From: Phycisphaerae bacterium
Lineage (GTDB): Bacteria; Planctomycetota; Phycisphaerae; Sedimentisphaerales; UBA12454
Direction of reading: 5' to 3'
Assembly (NCBI GenBank): GCA_041652575.1
Contig: JBAZHC010000001.1
Span: 62,001 to 126,000 of the forward strand
DNA length: 64,000 bases
The notes below the pieces were generated by a model. The model was not told the DNA's origin, did no database searches, and worked only from the letters and a program-made list of their open reading frames with translations. Both the position numbers and the translations under genes were made by a program. Below, in pieces: positions 49,305-58,813 of the stretch. Each line of letters begins with the position of its first letter. The stretch's first letter is position 1.

Positions 49305-49760
49305 TTGGAAACCGTAACCAAGAGATTGTACGAGGCGTTGTTTCTCGTAGATTCCGGTGAGGCTGCTGCCGATTGGCAGGGCATAAATGACCATGTAAAA
49401 AAGATACTTGACCGCAACGAGGCGGAGATAGTCAGTATGCGGAAGTGGGATGAACGGCCGCTCGCATACGAGATTAAGGGCAAAAAGAGAGGCACTTATA
49501 TTCTTGTCTACTTTAATGCTCCATGCGTAAAGTTGACCGCAATTGAACGGGACTCGCAGCTTTCCGAAAGAATTATGCGTGTGCTTATTCTCCGCGGCGA
49601 CCATGTAACGCCGGAAGATATAGCAAAGGATACTCCCGCAATGCTTGCGGAAAAAGGACAAGTTGTCAGCGCTCCTGTCGAAAAAGCGATTGCCAAGGAA
49701 GTGATTGCTGAAGAAGAAGACGATGATGAAATACCGGATATTGACGCAAAGCTGGATTAG
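49305..49760 (+). CDS. rpsF: 30S ribosomal protein S6 (bS6)
   Basis: 151 residues from TTG 49305, placed 6 nt after AAGGAGTG. RLYEALFLVDSG and KRGTYILVYFNAP are S6 blocks. The acidic C-terminal tail (EEEDDDEIPDIDAKLD) is longer than in E. coli. S6 pairs with S18, encoded two genes downstream. Confidence 0.92.
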   Translation: METVTKRLYEALFLVDSGEAAADWQGINDHVKKILDRNEAEIVSMRKWDERPLAYEIKGKKRGTYILVYFNAPCVKLTAIERDSQLSERIMRVLILRGDHVTPEDIAKDTPAMLAEKGQVVSAPVEKAIAKEVIAEEEDDDEIPDIDAKLD

Positions 49761-49789
49761 GCAAGAGCTTTTTGCGAAAGGAAGTTGTT

Positions 49790-50221
49790 ATGGCGAATTT
49801 CAATAAGGTTATTCTGCTGGGTAATTTGACGCGGGACCCGCAACTGTCTTATCTGCCCAGTCAGACTGCCGTTGTGGATTTCGGACTTGCGGTCAATCGC
49901 CGCTGGACCGGCCAGGACGGTCAGCAGCGTGACGAAACATGCTTTGTGGACTGCAGGGCGTTCGGCAAGCCGGCGGAAACAATAAATAAGTATTGTAAAA
50001 AGGGCAAACCTCTGCTGGTCGAAGGCAGACTGACATTTGACAGCTGGACCGGACAGGACGGCGTCAAAAAAAGCAAGCTTAGGGTTACAGTGGAGACTTT
50101 CCAGTTTATGCCGATAGGCGGCCCAAGGCAGAGCGGCGGCGATACAGATGAATCCCATGCCCCGGCATCTGACGCTTCACAAAATGAGCCTCAAGCGGGC
50201 GGTGACGATATACCGTTTTAA
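49790..50221 (+). CDS. ssb: Single-stranded DNA-binding protein
   Basis: 143 residues from ATG 49790 (AAAGGAAG upstream); the in-frame start at 49772 would add six residues. The OB fold has NKVILLGNLTRDPQL and FVDCRAFGKPAETI. The C-terminus GGDDIPF is the acidic tip that recruits partner proteins. The order rpsF-ssb-rpsR-rplI is typical. Confidence 0.95.
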   Translation: MANFNKVILLGNLTRDPQLSYLPSQTAVVDFGLAVNRRWTGQDGQQRDETCFVDCRAFGKPAETINKYCKKGKPLLVEGRLTFDSWTGQDGVKKSKLRVTVETFQFMPIGGPRQSGGDTDESHAPASDASQNEPQAGGDDIPF

Positions 50222-50265
50222 TTTGAGATTTGAAATTTTAGATTTTATTTTTAGGAGTAATTTAA

Positions 50266-50538
50266 GTGAGAGGTCAAAACTTTAAGAAAAAACCTGATAA
50301 GACGAACAGGAAGAAGAAACGCAGGGACAATGTCAGGGAACAGAATCAATGCAGGTTCTGCAGGTCGAAGACGAAATACGTTGATTACAAGGATACGGAG
50401 ATTTTAGGCAAGCTGCTTACTCATCGGGGTAAGATTTTCTCTCGTAAGCGCAGCGGAAACTGTGCGAGTTGTCAGCGGAAGGTCAAGCTGGCGATAAAAC
50501 GCGCCCGTTTTATAGGATTGCTTCCGTTTACAAGTTAA
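50266..50538 (+). CDS. rpsR: 30S ribosomal protein S18 (bS18)
   Basis: 90 residues from GTG 50266 after TAGGAG. YVDYKDTEILGKLLTHRGKI and RKVKLAIKRARFIGLLPFTS are diagnostic. A CRFC and CASC pair keeps the zinc-binding (C+) form. Confidence 0.95.
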   Translation: MRGQNFKKKPDKTNRKKKRRDNVREQNQCRFCRSKTKYVDYKDTEILGKLLTHRGKIFSRKRSGNCASCQRKVKLAIKRARFIGLLPFTS

Positions 50539-50595
50539 TCGGCGGTTTTTAAACAGAAAATAAACCCAGACAGATTGGTTATTGGAGACGTTAGT

Positions 50596-51090
50596 ATGAA
50601 GGTTTTACTATGTGAAGATGTTGAAACCCTCGGCTGGTATGGCGATGTAGTGAATGTCCGCCAGGGATATGCAAGAAATTATCTTTTGCCTCAGAGATTG
50701 GCGACAATTCCGACAGAAGCAAAAATAAAGGCTATGGCCGATGAGAAAGCCAAAAGAGCCGAGAAGAGAAAAGTTGTCATTGAAAATCTGAAGAAGGCCG
50801 CCGAAGCCGTCAATGGAGCCGAAGCCGTTATCGCCGCAAAGGCAAACGAGCAGGGCCATTTGTTCGGTTCGGTTACGGCAAAGGAAATTGCCGATAATCT
50901 TCGTCAGCAGGGTTTCGAAGTGGCTGAAAAATATGTTCGGATTGACGAACACATAAAAGAGGTCGGCCAGCATACCATTAGACTGAAATTTGCAGCGGAT
51001 ATTACCGCTACGGTAAAGGTTGTTGTAGTTCCGGAAAACGAGAATTCAGAAACGACCGATGGTTCAGAGACTCAGACAAAACCAGAATAA
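50596..51090 (+). CDS. rplI: 50S ribosomal protein L9 (bL9)
   Basis: 164 residues from ATG 50596 (GGAG at a good distance). MKVLLCEDVETLGWYGDVVNVRQGYARNYL is cut here to its key block GDVVNVRQGYARNYLLP, the L9 signature. A long helix then leads to the C-terminal rRNA-binding domain. Its end overlaps the dnaB start by 32 bp. Confidence 0.95.
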   Translation: MKVLLCEDVETLGWYGDVVNVRQGYARNYLLPQRLATIPTEAKIKAMADEKAKRAEKRKVVIENLKKAAEAVNGAEAVIAAKANEQGHLFGSVTAKEIADNLRQQGFEVAEKYVRIDEHIKEVGQHTIRLKFAADITATVKVVVVPENENSETTDGSETQTKPE

Positions 51091-52471
51091 AAAGGCTCAA
51101 ACTGCTGCACAAACGGATTCGTCAGCTTTGCAGCTTACCGGCAGGACTATGCCGGAATCGCTCGAAGCAGAAGCCGCGGTGCTCGGCTCGATGATACTCG
51201 ACCCTGAATGTATAGGCCAGGTTGTTCAGCAGGTTACGGCCAACTCGTTTTATCGTATCGAACATCAGATGATTTTCGAGGCGATAGTCTCGTTGTGGGA
51301 AAAGAAAAATGACAAGTTCGACCTTTTGCTGCTGCGGGACGAACTGAAAAACCGCAAACAGCTCGAGGAAATCGGCGGGGCGGAATATCTTGTCAAAGTA
51401 GCCGAGGCGGTGCCGTCCAGCGCCAATGTCGAACAGTACCTCAAGATAGTCAAAGACAAGCAGATGATGCGCGAGCTTATTTCCGCGGCAGGGGAGGTAT
51501 TGTCCGAGGCTTTCGAGGATATGGGCGAGGCGGCGGAAAAGCTCGACAGGGCCGAACAGAAGATATTCAACGTTACACAGAAAAAAATAAGCGGCTCTGC
51601 GGCATCAATCAAGGACCTTTTGACCGAGGCCTTCGAGGCTATCGACAGACGGGAAGGACATCATGTAACCGGCCTTCCGACAGGATTTGCCGAGATGGAC
51701 GACCTGACATGCGGACTTCAGAACGGCGAAATGATTGTGATTGCGGGCAGGCCGAGTATGGGCAAAACAAGTTTCGCTATGAACATCGCCGAACATATCG
51801 GCGCAGATAACAATATACCTGTCGCGTTTTTCTCTCTTGAAATGAGCCGTCAGCAGCTCGCGGAGCGTATGCTTTGCGGCAGGGCGATGATGGATTCCCA
51901 GATTGTCCGAAAGGGTATGATTAGCGACAGTCAGTATCAGGAGCTTGTGCACGCAGCAAGCGAGCTAAGCGAAAAACCTATTTATGTTGATGATACGCCC
52001 GGCATAACGCCTCTGGAATTAAGAGGCAAGGCCAGAAGACTTCGCAGCCGGTTTGGAATCAAATGTGTTTTCATCGATTACCTGCAGCTTATGAGTATGG
52101 GCGGCAGAGTAGAGTCCAGGCAGCAGGAAGTAAGCGAGATAAGCAGATATTTGAAAGCTCTCGCAAGAGAGCTCGAAGTACCTGTCATTGTTTTAAGTCA
52201 GCTTAACCGTTCGCCGGAAGGAAGAGAAGGACACAGGCCGAGAATGAGCGACCTGCGTGAAAGCGGCAGTATCGAACAGGACGCTGACGTCGTTATGCTG
52301 CTCCACCGGGAAGATTATTATCATAGAGGCGAAACGGACTATGAAGATACTAACAGCGCGGAAGTAATCGTCGCAAAACAGCGTAATGGTCCGACGGATA
52401 CGATAGAGTTGAGCTTTAACGGTATGTATACTCGCTTCGCCAATAAGACCAGAATCAAAGAACCTTTTTAA
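51059..52471 (+). CDS. dnaB: Replicative DNA helicase DnaB
   Basis: 470 residues from ATG 51059; ATG 51149 (MPESLEAEAAVLGSMILD) preceded by GCAGGA is a possible alternative that would avoid the overlap with rplI. The primase-binding N domain is followed by the RecA-like motor with Walker A AGRPSMGKTSFAMNIA, FSLEMSRQQLAERM, VFIDYLQLM and LSQLNR. It unwinds the replication fork. No intein is present. Confidence 0.95.
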   Translation: MVQRLRQNQNKKAQTAAQTDSSALQLTGRTMPESLEAEAAVLGSMILDPECIGQVVQQVTANSFYRIEHQMIFEAIVSLWEKKNDKFDLLLLRDELKNRKQLEEIGGAEYLVKVAEAVPSSANVEQYLKIVKDKQMMRELISAAGEVLSEAFEDMGEAAEKLDRAEQKIFNVTQKKISGSAASIKDLLTEAFEAIDRREGHHVTGLPTGFAEMDDLTCGLQNGEMIVIAGRPSMGKTSFAMNIAEHIGADNNIPVAFFSLEMSRQQLAERMLCGRAMMDSQIVRKGMISDSQYQELVHAASELSEKPIYVDDTPGITPLELRGKARRLRSRFGIKCVFIDYLQLMSMGGRVESRQQEVSEISRYLKALARELEVPVIVLSQLNRSPEGREGHRPRMSDLRESGSIEQDADVVMLLHREDYYHRGETDYEDTNSAEVIVAKQRNGPTDTIELSFNGMYTRFANKTRIKEPF

Positions 52472-52518
52472 TGGCGACGCTCGGTTAACGTGATGGATTT
52501 TTATAGGAAAGGGATTTT

Positions 52519-54936
52519 ATGTTGAATTCCAAATGCCCTGGCAGGACTTACAGGCGGACTGGGTCGTTCTTTTTTATATTTATTCTATTATTTGTTCTTA
52601 ATAATGCCGTACAGGCAGAATCAAACAATATCGCTCAGGCCGGCGATAGCAATCTTGCGCAGACAGAGCCGAGCAATGTTGAGCCGGCAGAGCCCGGCGA
52701 TGCCGCGGCGCTCGAAAATAAGGTTATAGACAGTGTCCTGATACAGGGCAATATATACATCGGCAGCGAAAAAATATTATCGGCGATAAGAAGCAGGCAG
52801 GGTCAGCAGTTTACCGCTGCCGAGGCTCAGGAAGATATAAAAAGAATCGCCGCTATCAATGGCGTCGAATTTGCCTATTACAGTCTTGAACCCGTCGGTC
52901 AGAATGTAAAAATAATCTTTGTTGTAAAAGAGAAAAGAGTTATTCGCCAGATAACCTTCAGTGGAGACAGGAAAATCGGCAGCGATAAACTCATCGAAAA
53001 ACTCGGATTCTCGAGGGGAGATTATATTGATAATCTTACAGCGAAAGCCGGGGCTGAAAAACTTACCGAATATTACAAAAAAACGGGCTATCCGTTTGTC
53101 AAAGTTGATTTTGACGATTCCGGCATAGAGCAGGGCAGACTAAATTATATAATCGAACAGGGCACAAAAGTTAAAATTAAGAAAGTGAAATTCGAGGGAA
53201 ACGCCTCGATGAAAAAGAAAGAACTTCTAAAGGCAATCCGAAGCAAGCCGAGACAGCTTGGCTTCATCCAGAACTACTTCAAGCAGGATGTTGTCGATGA
53301 CGACCTGATAAAATTGCAGCAGGCTTACGACAAAAGAGGTTACCTCGATACGAAAGTAACCGCCAGAACAGATTTCCGCAAAGACAAAAAAGGCGTCGAT
53401 ATTGTTTATGCCATTGATGAGGGCAGGCAGTATGACGTTGCCAAAATAGAATTTACCGGCAATAAATTTTTGAGCGACGCTAATCTGGCAGGTAACTTCC
53501 GGCTGAAAGAAGGAAAATTTTACAGCAATGAAAAGTCTGACCTCGACAGAGACGAAATTCTCAGGTTATATCGTGAGCAGGGATTTATAGATGTTCAGGT
53601 GCAATCGGGCAGACAGTTTACCGCAGACAACAAAATAATAGCAAAATTTGACGTAAAAGAAGGCGAAAGATTCCGCATAGGCCAGATAAATATTTCCGGC
53701 AACAAAACTGTGCAGGACAAGGTAATCAGGCGTGTCCTTGACGAAGATGATTTCAAGCCGGGCGAGTGGTATAATGCTCATATCGCTCAGGGTACAGGCG
53801 AAGGCCAGCTCGAAAAGGATATCAAAGCCGGGGTCTATACCGAAACTGCCACTATTACGCCGGTCGGAGAAAAACCGGGTCAGAAAGACGCTGAAGTCAG
53901 AATTACCGAGGGCAAGACCGGTTCGATACTTTTCGGTGCAGGCATCAGCAGTACGGACGGCCTGATTGGACAGATGGTTTATGAACAGAGGAACTTCGAT
54001 GTAAAAAAATGGCCTAAAAACTGGCGAAAGTTCTTTTCTGAAAACGCCTTTAAGGGCGCAGGTCAGCGGTTAAGAATAGCGGCTGAGCCGGGTACTGAAG
54101 TGAGCCGATATTCAATCAGTTTTACAGAGCCGTATCTGAAAGATAAGCCGATATCAATGACTGTTGCAGGTTCGAACTGGGAAAGAGGAAGAGAAAGCTA
54201 TAACGAGATGAGGCAAAAAGGCTATCTGGGCTTTACGAGGCGAATGAAAAAAGGCTGGTACAGAACTCTTGCGTTCCGGCTGGAGAATGTGGGTATAGAA
54301 GACATTGATGGCGATGCTCCAAAAGAGGTAAGGGATGTAAAGGGTGATAACTTTCTTGCCGGCATAAGGATTGGCTTTGGAAGAAACAGCACTGACAGCC
54401 AATTCAATCCGACAACCGGAAGGAATTATGAATTAAGTTACGAACAGGTCGGCGGAGACCATACATTCGGAATTCTTGACGGAACATATCGCTGGTACAA
54501 AACGCTGCGTGAGGACCTTGCCAGACGAAAAACCGTCCTCGAGACAAAGTTTTACGCTGCGACGATTGTTGGCGATGCCCCGCTGTTTGAAAAATTTTAT
54601 GCCGGCGGCAGCGGCAGCGTAAGAGGTTTCGAATATCGCGGGATAAGTCCGCGTTCTGGCGCGGATAAAGACCCTGTAGGCAGCAGGTGGATAGCAACGG
54701 CCAGCGGCGAAGTTACAGTACCGCTGACGACCGAGGCGCTGTCTGCTCTTTTCTTTGTCGATACAGGTATGGTTGATACGGGCGGAATAAGAGTTGCTGC
54801 CGGTATAGGCATTCAGATTCTGCTGCCGCAGTGGTTCGGTCCTGTGCCGATGAGATTCGAACTTGCGACTCCGTTCATAAAAAGCGAAGATGATGATACT
54901 CAAATGTTTAGTTTCTCTGTGGGAACGTTATTTTAA
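52519..54936 (+). CDS. bamA: Outer-membrane assembly factor BamA (Omp85)
   Basis: 805 residues. A signal peptide (FFFIFILLFVLNNAVQA) is followed by a Glu/Asn/Ala linker and five POTRA repeats (about 70-430; for example KKVKFEGNASMKKKELL, VAKIEFTGNKFLSDANL, GQINISGNKTVQDKVI). The C-terminal 16-strand barrel has SVRGFEYRGI and ends FSFSVGTLF with the terminal Phe. It inserts beta-barrel proteins into the outer membrane. It leads the skp-lpx group. Confidence 0.94.
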   Translation: MLNSKCPGRTYRRTGSFFFIFILLFVLNNAVQAESNNIAQAGDSNLAQTEPSNVEPAEPGDAAALENKVIDSVLIQGNIYIGSEKILSAIRSRQGQQFTAAEAQEDIKRIAAINGVEFAYYSLEPVGQNVKIIFVVKEKRVIRQITFSGDRKIGSDKLIEKLGFSRGDYIDNLTAKAGAEKLTEYYKKTGYPFVKVDFDDSGIEQGRLNYIIEQGTKVKIKKVKFEGNASMKKKELLKAIRSKPRQLGFIQNYFKQDVVDDDLIKLQQAYDKRGYLDTKVTARTDFRKDKKGVDIVYAIDEGRQYDVAKIEFTGNKFLSDANLAGNFRLKEGKFYSNEKSDLDRDEILRLYREQGFIDVQVQSGRQFTADNKIIAKFDVKEGERFRIGQINISGNKTVQDKVIRRVLDEDDFKPGEWYNAHIAQGTGEGQLEKDIKAGVYTETATITPVGEKPGQKDAEVRITEGKTGSILFGAGISSTDGLIGQMVYEQRNFDVKKWPKNWRKFFSENAFKGAGQRLRIAAEPGTEVSRYSISFTEPYLKDKPISMTVAGSNWERGRESYNEMRQKGYLGFTRRMKKGWYRTLAFRLENVGIEDIDGDAPKEVRDVKGDNFLAGIRIGFGRNSTDSQFNPTTGRNYELSYEQVGGDHTFGILDGTYRWYKTLREDLARRKTVLETKFYAATIVGDAPLFEKFYAGGSGSVRGFEYRGISPRSGADKDPVGSRWIATASGEVTVPLTTEALSALFFVDTGMVDTGGIRVAAGIGIQILLPQWFGPVPMRFELATPFIKSEDDDTQMFSFSVGTLF

Positions 54937-54977
54937 TCTGATATTTTTTTATGGATATAACTTAAGAAAGGATTGTT

Positions 54978-55598
54978 ATGAATAAAAAAAATCTTGTAGT
55001 TGGAGCTATACTGGCAGGTTTTGGATTGCTTATTCTTTGCCTTGAATGTTCCGATGCGGCAAAGGATAAAACGACAGCACCGGCAAAAATCGGCATTGTG
55101 AGCATAAGAGAAATCTTCGATAACTGCGCGATGAAAACCGAGACCGAAAAAACTCTTGCTGCCGAAGGTGACAAGCGATTTGCCGAAATCAAGAAGCTTG
55201 AGCAGGATATAGATAATGATAAGACCGCCCTGGGCAAATTCAAAGAGGGCAGTCAGGAATATATGGATTTGCTTAAGGGCCTGATGATGAAACAGTCGCA
55301 GCTTGACGCCGGGAAAGAATTTTATCAGCAGGAATTTACCTTAAAGGAAATGCGCAGCAAAGAGGATATTTATCGGAAAATCCTTGACGTTATCGCAAAG
55401 GTCGCCAAGGAAAAAGGCTACGATATAATTTTGAACAGGGACGATAATTATCTTAATCAGCCGGAGACTTCGCCTCCTGCGCAGAATCCGACAGACCTTA
55501 TTCTGACTACAAGAACGCATAAACTGCTTTATTTCAATAAAGACCTTGATATTACCGCTGAAGTGCTTATCGCTATGAACAGCGGCAGCAGTAAGTAA
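54978..55598 (+). CDS. OmpH/Skp family periplasmic chaperone
   Basis: 206 residues. An N-terminal hydrophobic segment (about 5-24) is followed by KIGIVSIREIFDNC and long coiled-coil helices (EKTLAAEGDKRFAEIKKLEQDI and later). The sequence ends DLDITAEVLIAMN, the usual Skp closure. It holds unfolded outer-membrane proteins for BamA, its upstream neighbour. Confidence 0.88.
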   Translation: MNKKNLVVGAILAGFGLLILCLECSDAAKDKTTAPAKIGIVSIREIFDNCAMKTETEKTLAAEGDKRFAEIKKLEQDIDNDKTALGKFKEGSQEYMDLLKGLMMKQSQLDAGKEFYQQEFTLKEMRSKEDIYRKILDVIAKVAKEKGYDIILNRDDNYLNQPETSPPAQNPTDLILTTRTHKLLYFNKDLDITAEVLIAMNSGSSK

Positions 55599-55634
55599 TT
55601 AGTATTTTACCTTTTATCGGTGCAATTAAAGAAG

Positions 55635-56681
55635 ATGACGGAATTAAAAAAAATTACTGTAAGCGAGATTGCTGCCGTTATCGGGGCAGAGCTTATCGGT
55701 TCTGGACAGGCAAATGTTGTCGGGGTACTACCTTTTGACGCTGCCGGGCCGGACAGTATTACCTTTGCCGCAGATGAAAAACTTTTGGAAACCATATCGC
55801 TCTGCAAAGCCGCCGCTGTGATTGTAAACAAAAAAACTGATTCGCCGATTCCGCTGCTTGTTGTGGACAATGTAGAGCGTGCCCTGATAGAGGCGCTTGA
55901 ACAGTTTATGCCGACTCTTACGAAACCGGCGGCGGGAATACACAAAACCGCTGTAGTTGAAGCGGGAGCGATAGTAGATGCCACTGCCTCGATTGGCGCT
56001 CTTGCTTATATCAGAACAGGCGCCAAAATCGGGGAAAGAACTGTTATCGGCGCAGGCTGCAAAATAGGCGAAGGTTCGGTCATCGGCAAGGATTGCAGGC
56101 TTGAAGATAATGTGGTTGTGTATTACAAGTGCGTTATCGGAAACAACTGTATCATCGGCGCCAATGCCGCAATCGGCGCAACCGGATTCGGCTATTATTT
56201 TATCGACGGTCAGCACAGGCTGATTCCGCATACGGGGTCTGTTTTGATTGAAGACTGCGTGGAAATCGGCGCAAATGGCTGTATTGACAGAGCGAAATTC
56301 GGCAACACTATAATCGGAGCGGGAACTAAAATAGATAACCTTGTTCAGATTGCTCATAATGTAATAATCGGCAAGTGCTGTCTGATTGTTTCGCAGGCAG
56401 GCATTTCCGGCAGTACCAAACTCGGCAACGGCGTTGTCGTCGCGGGGCAGGCAGGCATAAGAGACCATATGACAATTGGCGACAGGGCCCAGATAGGCGC
56501 ACAGGCAGGTGTAATGACTAATATTGGCTCGAATGAAAAAGTTGTCGGTTCGCCGGCCATAGATGTCAAAGATTTTTTTAGACAGGTGCTTCTGAAGCAT
56601 AAACTGCCTGAAATGAGCAAACAATTGAAACAGTTGATAAAGAAGGTAGAAGAACTTGAAGCCGCAAAAAACAATAGCTGA
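55635..56681 (+). CDS. lpxD: UDP-3-O-acylglucosamine N-acyltransferase
   Basis: 348 residues from ATG 55635; the in-frame GTG at 55620 is less likely. The N-terminal uridine-binding domain is followed by hexapeptide repeats (IGAGCKIGEGSVIGKDCRL). NLVQIAHNVIIGK contains the catalytic His. It adds the second acyl chain in lipid A synthesis. It overlaps the next gene by 26 bp. Confidence 0.94.
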   Translation: MTELKKITVSEIAAVIGAELIGSGQANVVGVLPFDAAGPDSITFAADEKLLETISLCKAAAVIVNKKTDSPIPLLVVDNVERALIEALEQFMPTLTKPAAGIHKTAVVEAGAIVDATASIGALAYIRTGAKIGERTVIGAGCKIGEGSVIGKDCRLEDNVVVYYKCVIGNNCIIGANAAIGATGFGYYFIDGQHRLIPHTGSVLIEDCVEIGANGCIDRAKFGNTIIGAGTKIDNLVQIAHNVIIGKCCLIVSQAGISGSTKLGNGVVVAGQAGIRDHMTIGDRAQIGAQAGVMTNIGSNEKVVGSPAIDVKDFFRQVLLKHKLPEMSKQLKQLIKKVEELEAAKNNS

Positions 56682-57966
56682 TCAGGCCAGGCTTTCCGGT
56701 AAAGGAATGTTTGGCGGCCAGGAAGTCAGGGTGCTTTTCCGCTCCGCTGATGTCGATACCGGCATTGTTTTTATCAGGAAAGATACGCCTGAACCTGTGC
56801 GGATAGAAGCTAATGTAAAAAATATCGGTGAACGCAGCAGAAGAACGGCGATAAAAAAAGGAGATGCGAGCATCGAGACCATAGAGCACTGCATGGCCGC
56901 CATAAACGCTCTTGAGATTAACAATATTATAATTGAAGTTGAAGGGCCTGAATTGCCGGGCTTTGACGGCGGCCCCGGCGAATACTTTAAAACCCTGAAG
57001 AAGTGCGGTTTTGTTGAACAATCAAAACCGCGAAAAGAGCTTGTGATTACCGAGCCGATTACTCTCTCCGATGGCGACGCTTCTATTTATGCACTTCCCG
57101 CCTCTGCCGATGAATTGCAGATTACTTATGATTTGGATTATACGAAACATACAGGCATAGGCCGGCAAATGCTTAGCTGTACGCTGACGACTGAATATTT
57201 CGAGACGAACCTGGCGCCTGCGAGGACGTTTTTACTCGAAGCCGAGGCGAAACAATTTCAGTCTCACGGCATTGGTACCCACTTAAGTCCGCGGGAAATT
57301 CTTGTTATAAATTCAGACGGCCCGATTAAAAACAGTTTTCGTTTCCCCGATGAGTGTGTCAGGCACAAGATTGTCGATTTGATTGGCGATATCGCTCTTA
57401 CGGGAAGACATGTATGCGGAAGAATCGTAGCTTATAAAAGCGGCCACAGCCTTAATCAGAAGCTCGCGGCCAAACTGCTCCAAATAGCGGAACATCAGGA
57501 CAGGATAACAAAAGCCGGAACCGATGCGCTGCTTGATATTCGCAGGATACAAAAAATTCTGCCGCACCGTTACCCGTTTCTGCTCGTGGACAAGATTATA
57601 GAAATTGACGGCGACAGGCTTATTAAGGGCGTCAAAAACGTAACTTATAATGAATTATTTTTCCAGGGGCATTTCCCCGGCACGCCGATAATGCCCGGCG
57701 TTCTTATTCTCGAAGCGCTTGCGCAGGTCTCTGGTCTGCTTTTCGCACAGAAGCTCGAACATACCGGAAAACTCGCGCTTTTGCTCGGTATGGATAATGT
57801 CAAGCTGCGAAAGCCTGTTGTGCCGGGCGACCAGTTGATTCTTATTTCCGAAGCGGTAAGAACCCGCAGCAAAACCGCCGTATGCAAATGTCTTGCTATG
57901 GTCGGAGACGTAAAGGCTGCCGAAGCCGAGATAAAGTTTATGCTCGTAGATGACGAGACTGTATAA
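56656..57966 (+). CDS. lpxC/fabZ: Fused LpxC deacetylase and FabZ dehydratase
   Basis: 436 residues from TTG 56656, after AGAAGG. LpxC occupies about residues 1-275: ETIEHCMAAINAL gives a zinc His, and DECVRHKIVDLIGD the second His, Asp and catalytic His region. FabZ occupies about 290-436: ILPHRYPFLLVDKI, FFQGHFPGTPIMPGVLILEALAQ holds the catalytic His and Glu. LpxC commits UDP-acyl-GlcNAc to lipid A; FabZ dehydrates 3-hydroxyacyl-ACP. Because both compete for the same acyl pool, fusion ties their amounts together. The fusion is known from Bacteroidetes and planctomycetes. Confidence 0.95.
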   Translation: MKPQKTIADQARLSGKGMFGGQEVRVLFRSADVDTGIVFIRKDTPEPVRIEANVKNIGERSRRTAIKKGDASIETIEHCMAAINALEINNIIIEVEGPELPGFDGGPGEYFKTLKKCGFVEQSKPRKELVITEPITLSDGDASIYALPASADELQITYDLDYTKHTGIGRQMLSCTLTTEYFETNLAPARTFLLEAEAKQFQSHGIGTHLSPREILVINSDGPIKNSFRFPDECVRHKIVDLIGDIALTGRHVCGRIVAYKSGHSLNQKLAAKLLQIAEHQDRITKAGTDALLDIRRIQKILPHRYPFLLVDKIIEIDGDRLIKGVKNVTYNELFFQGHFPGTPIMPGVLILEALAQVSGLLFAQKLEHTGKLALLLGMDNVKLRKPVVPGDQLILISEAVRTRSKTAVCKCLAMVGDVKAAEAEIKFMLVDDETV

Positions 57967-57991
57967 TAATTTTTTTCAGGAAAACAACGAA

Positions 57992-58807
57992 ATGACTAAA
58001 ATACATCCAACAGCGGTAATTGAACCAAGTGCTCAGCTCGGCAAAGATGTTGTGGTTGGGCCGAATTGTTTTATCGATTCCGGAGCGCAAATAGGCGACG
58101 GCTGCATTTTTGACGCCAATGTAGTAATGGGCAAGAATGTAAAAGTCGGTAAGAAAAATATATTTTACGCAGGCAGTGTAATCGGAAGGAATCCGCAAAT
58201 GCTCGGCGCCACTCCCGATACTCCTTTTGGCGCTCTTGAAATCGGCGATGAAAATCTGATCCGTGAATATGTTACGATACACCCGAGCATCTTCATGGAT
58301 GCCGCTACAAAAGTCGGGAATAATAATATGTTTATGGTCGGAGTACACATCGGCCACGACTGCATAGTCGAAAACAATACCGTCCTCAGCAATAATACAC
58401 AGATAAGCGGACACTGCAAAATCGAAAACGGCGTCTGGCTCAGCGGCACAGTTCAAATTCATCAGTTCGTAACAGTAGGCAAATGGGCTTATGCGACGGC
58501 GCTGTCCGGACTCAATCACGATGTTCCTCCTTTTATTACCGTAAGCGGCCATTACCCGCCGGAAGTCAGATTGGTAAACGAAAGAGGAATGATCCGAGCA
58601 GGCCTCAACGAAGAGCAGAAAAGAGCGATTTTAGATGCCTTTAAGTTTTTGTATAAAAGCAAAACGCCGCTCCTTGAAAACGTCAAAACTCTTGCCGCAA
58701 AAGGCGGCCTCGATGAAAATGTGCAGGCAATGGTCGATTCTATCCTGAGAAGCAATGAGCACCGTTTCTGCAGACACCTTGAGTCGCTTAGAAGAAAAGG
58801 ACATTAG
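57992..58807 (+). CDS. lpxA: UDP-GlcNAc acyltransferase LpxA
   Basis: 271 residues from ATG 57992 (MTKIHPTAVIEPSAQLGKD). A left-handed beta helix with VGVHIGHDCIVENNTVLSNN, QISGHCKIENGVWLSG and IHQFVTVGK, the catalytic and substrate His region. The C-terminal helices end in FCRHLESLRRKGH. It begins lipid A synthesis. The upstream in-frame extension overlaps the previous gene and is probably not translated. Confidence 0.93.
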   Translation: MTKIHPTAVIEPSAQLGKDVVVGPNCFIDSGAQIGDGCIFDANVVMGKNVKVGKKNIFYAGSVIGRNPQMLGATPDTPFGALEIGDENLIREYVTIHPSIFMDAATKVGNNNMFMVGVHIGHDCIVENNTVLSNNTQISGHCKIENGVWLSGTVQIHQFVTVGKWAYATALSGLNHDVPPFITVSGHYPPEVRLVNERGMIRAGLNEEQKRAILDAFKFLYKSKTPLLENVKTLAAKGGLDENVQAMVDSILRSNEHRFCRHLESLRRKGH

Positions 58808-58813
58808 CTTCAG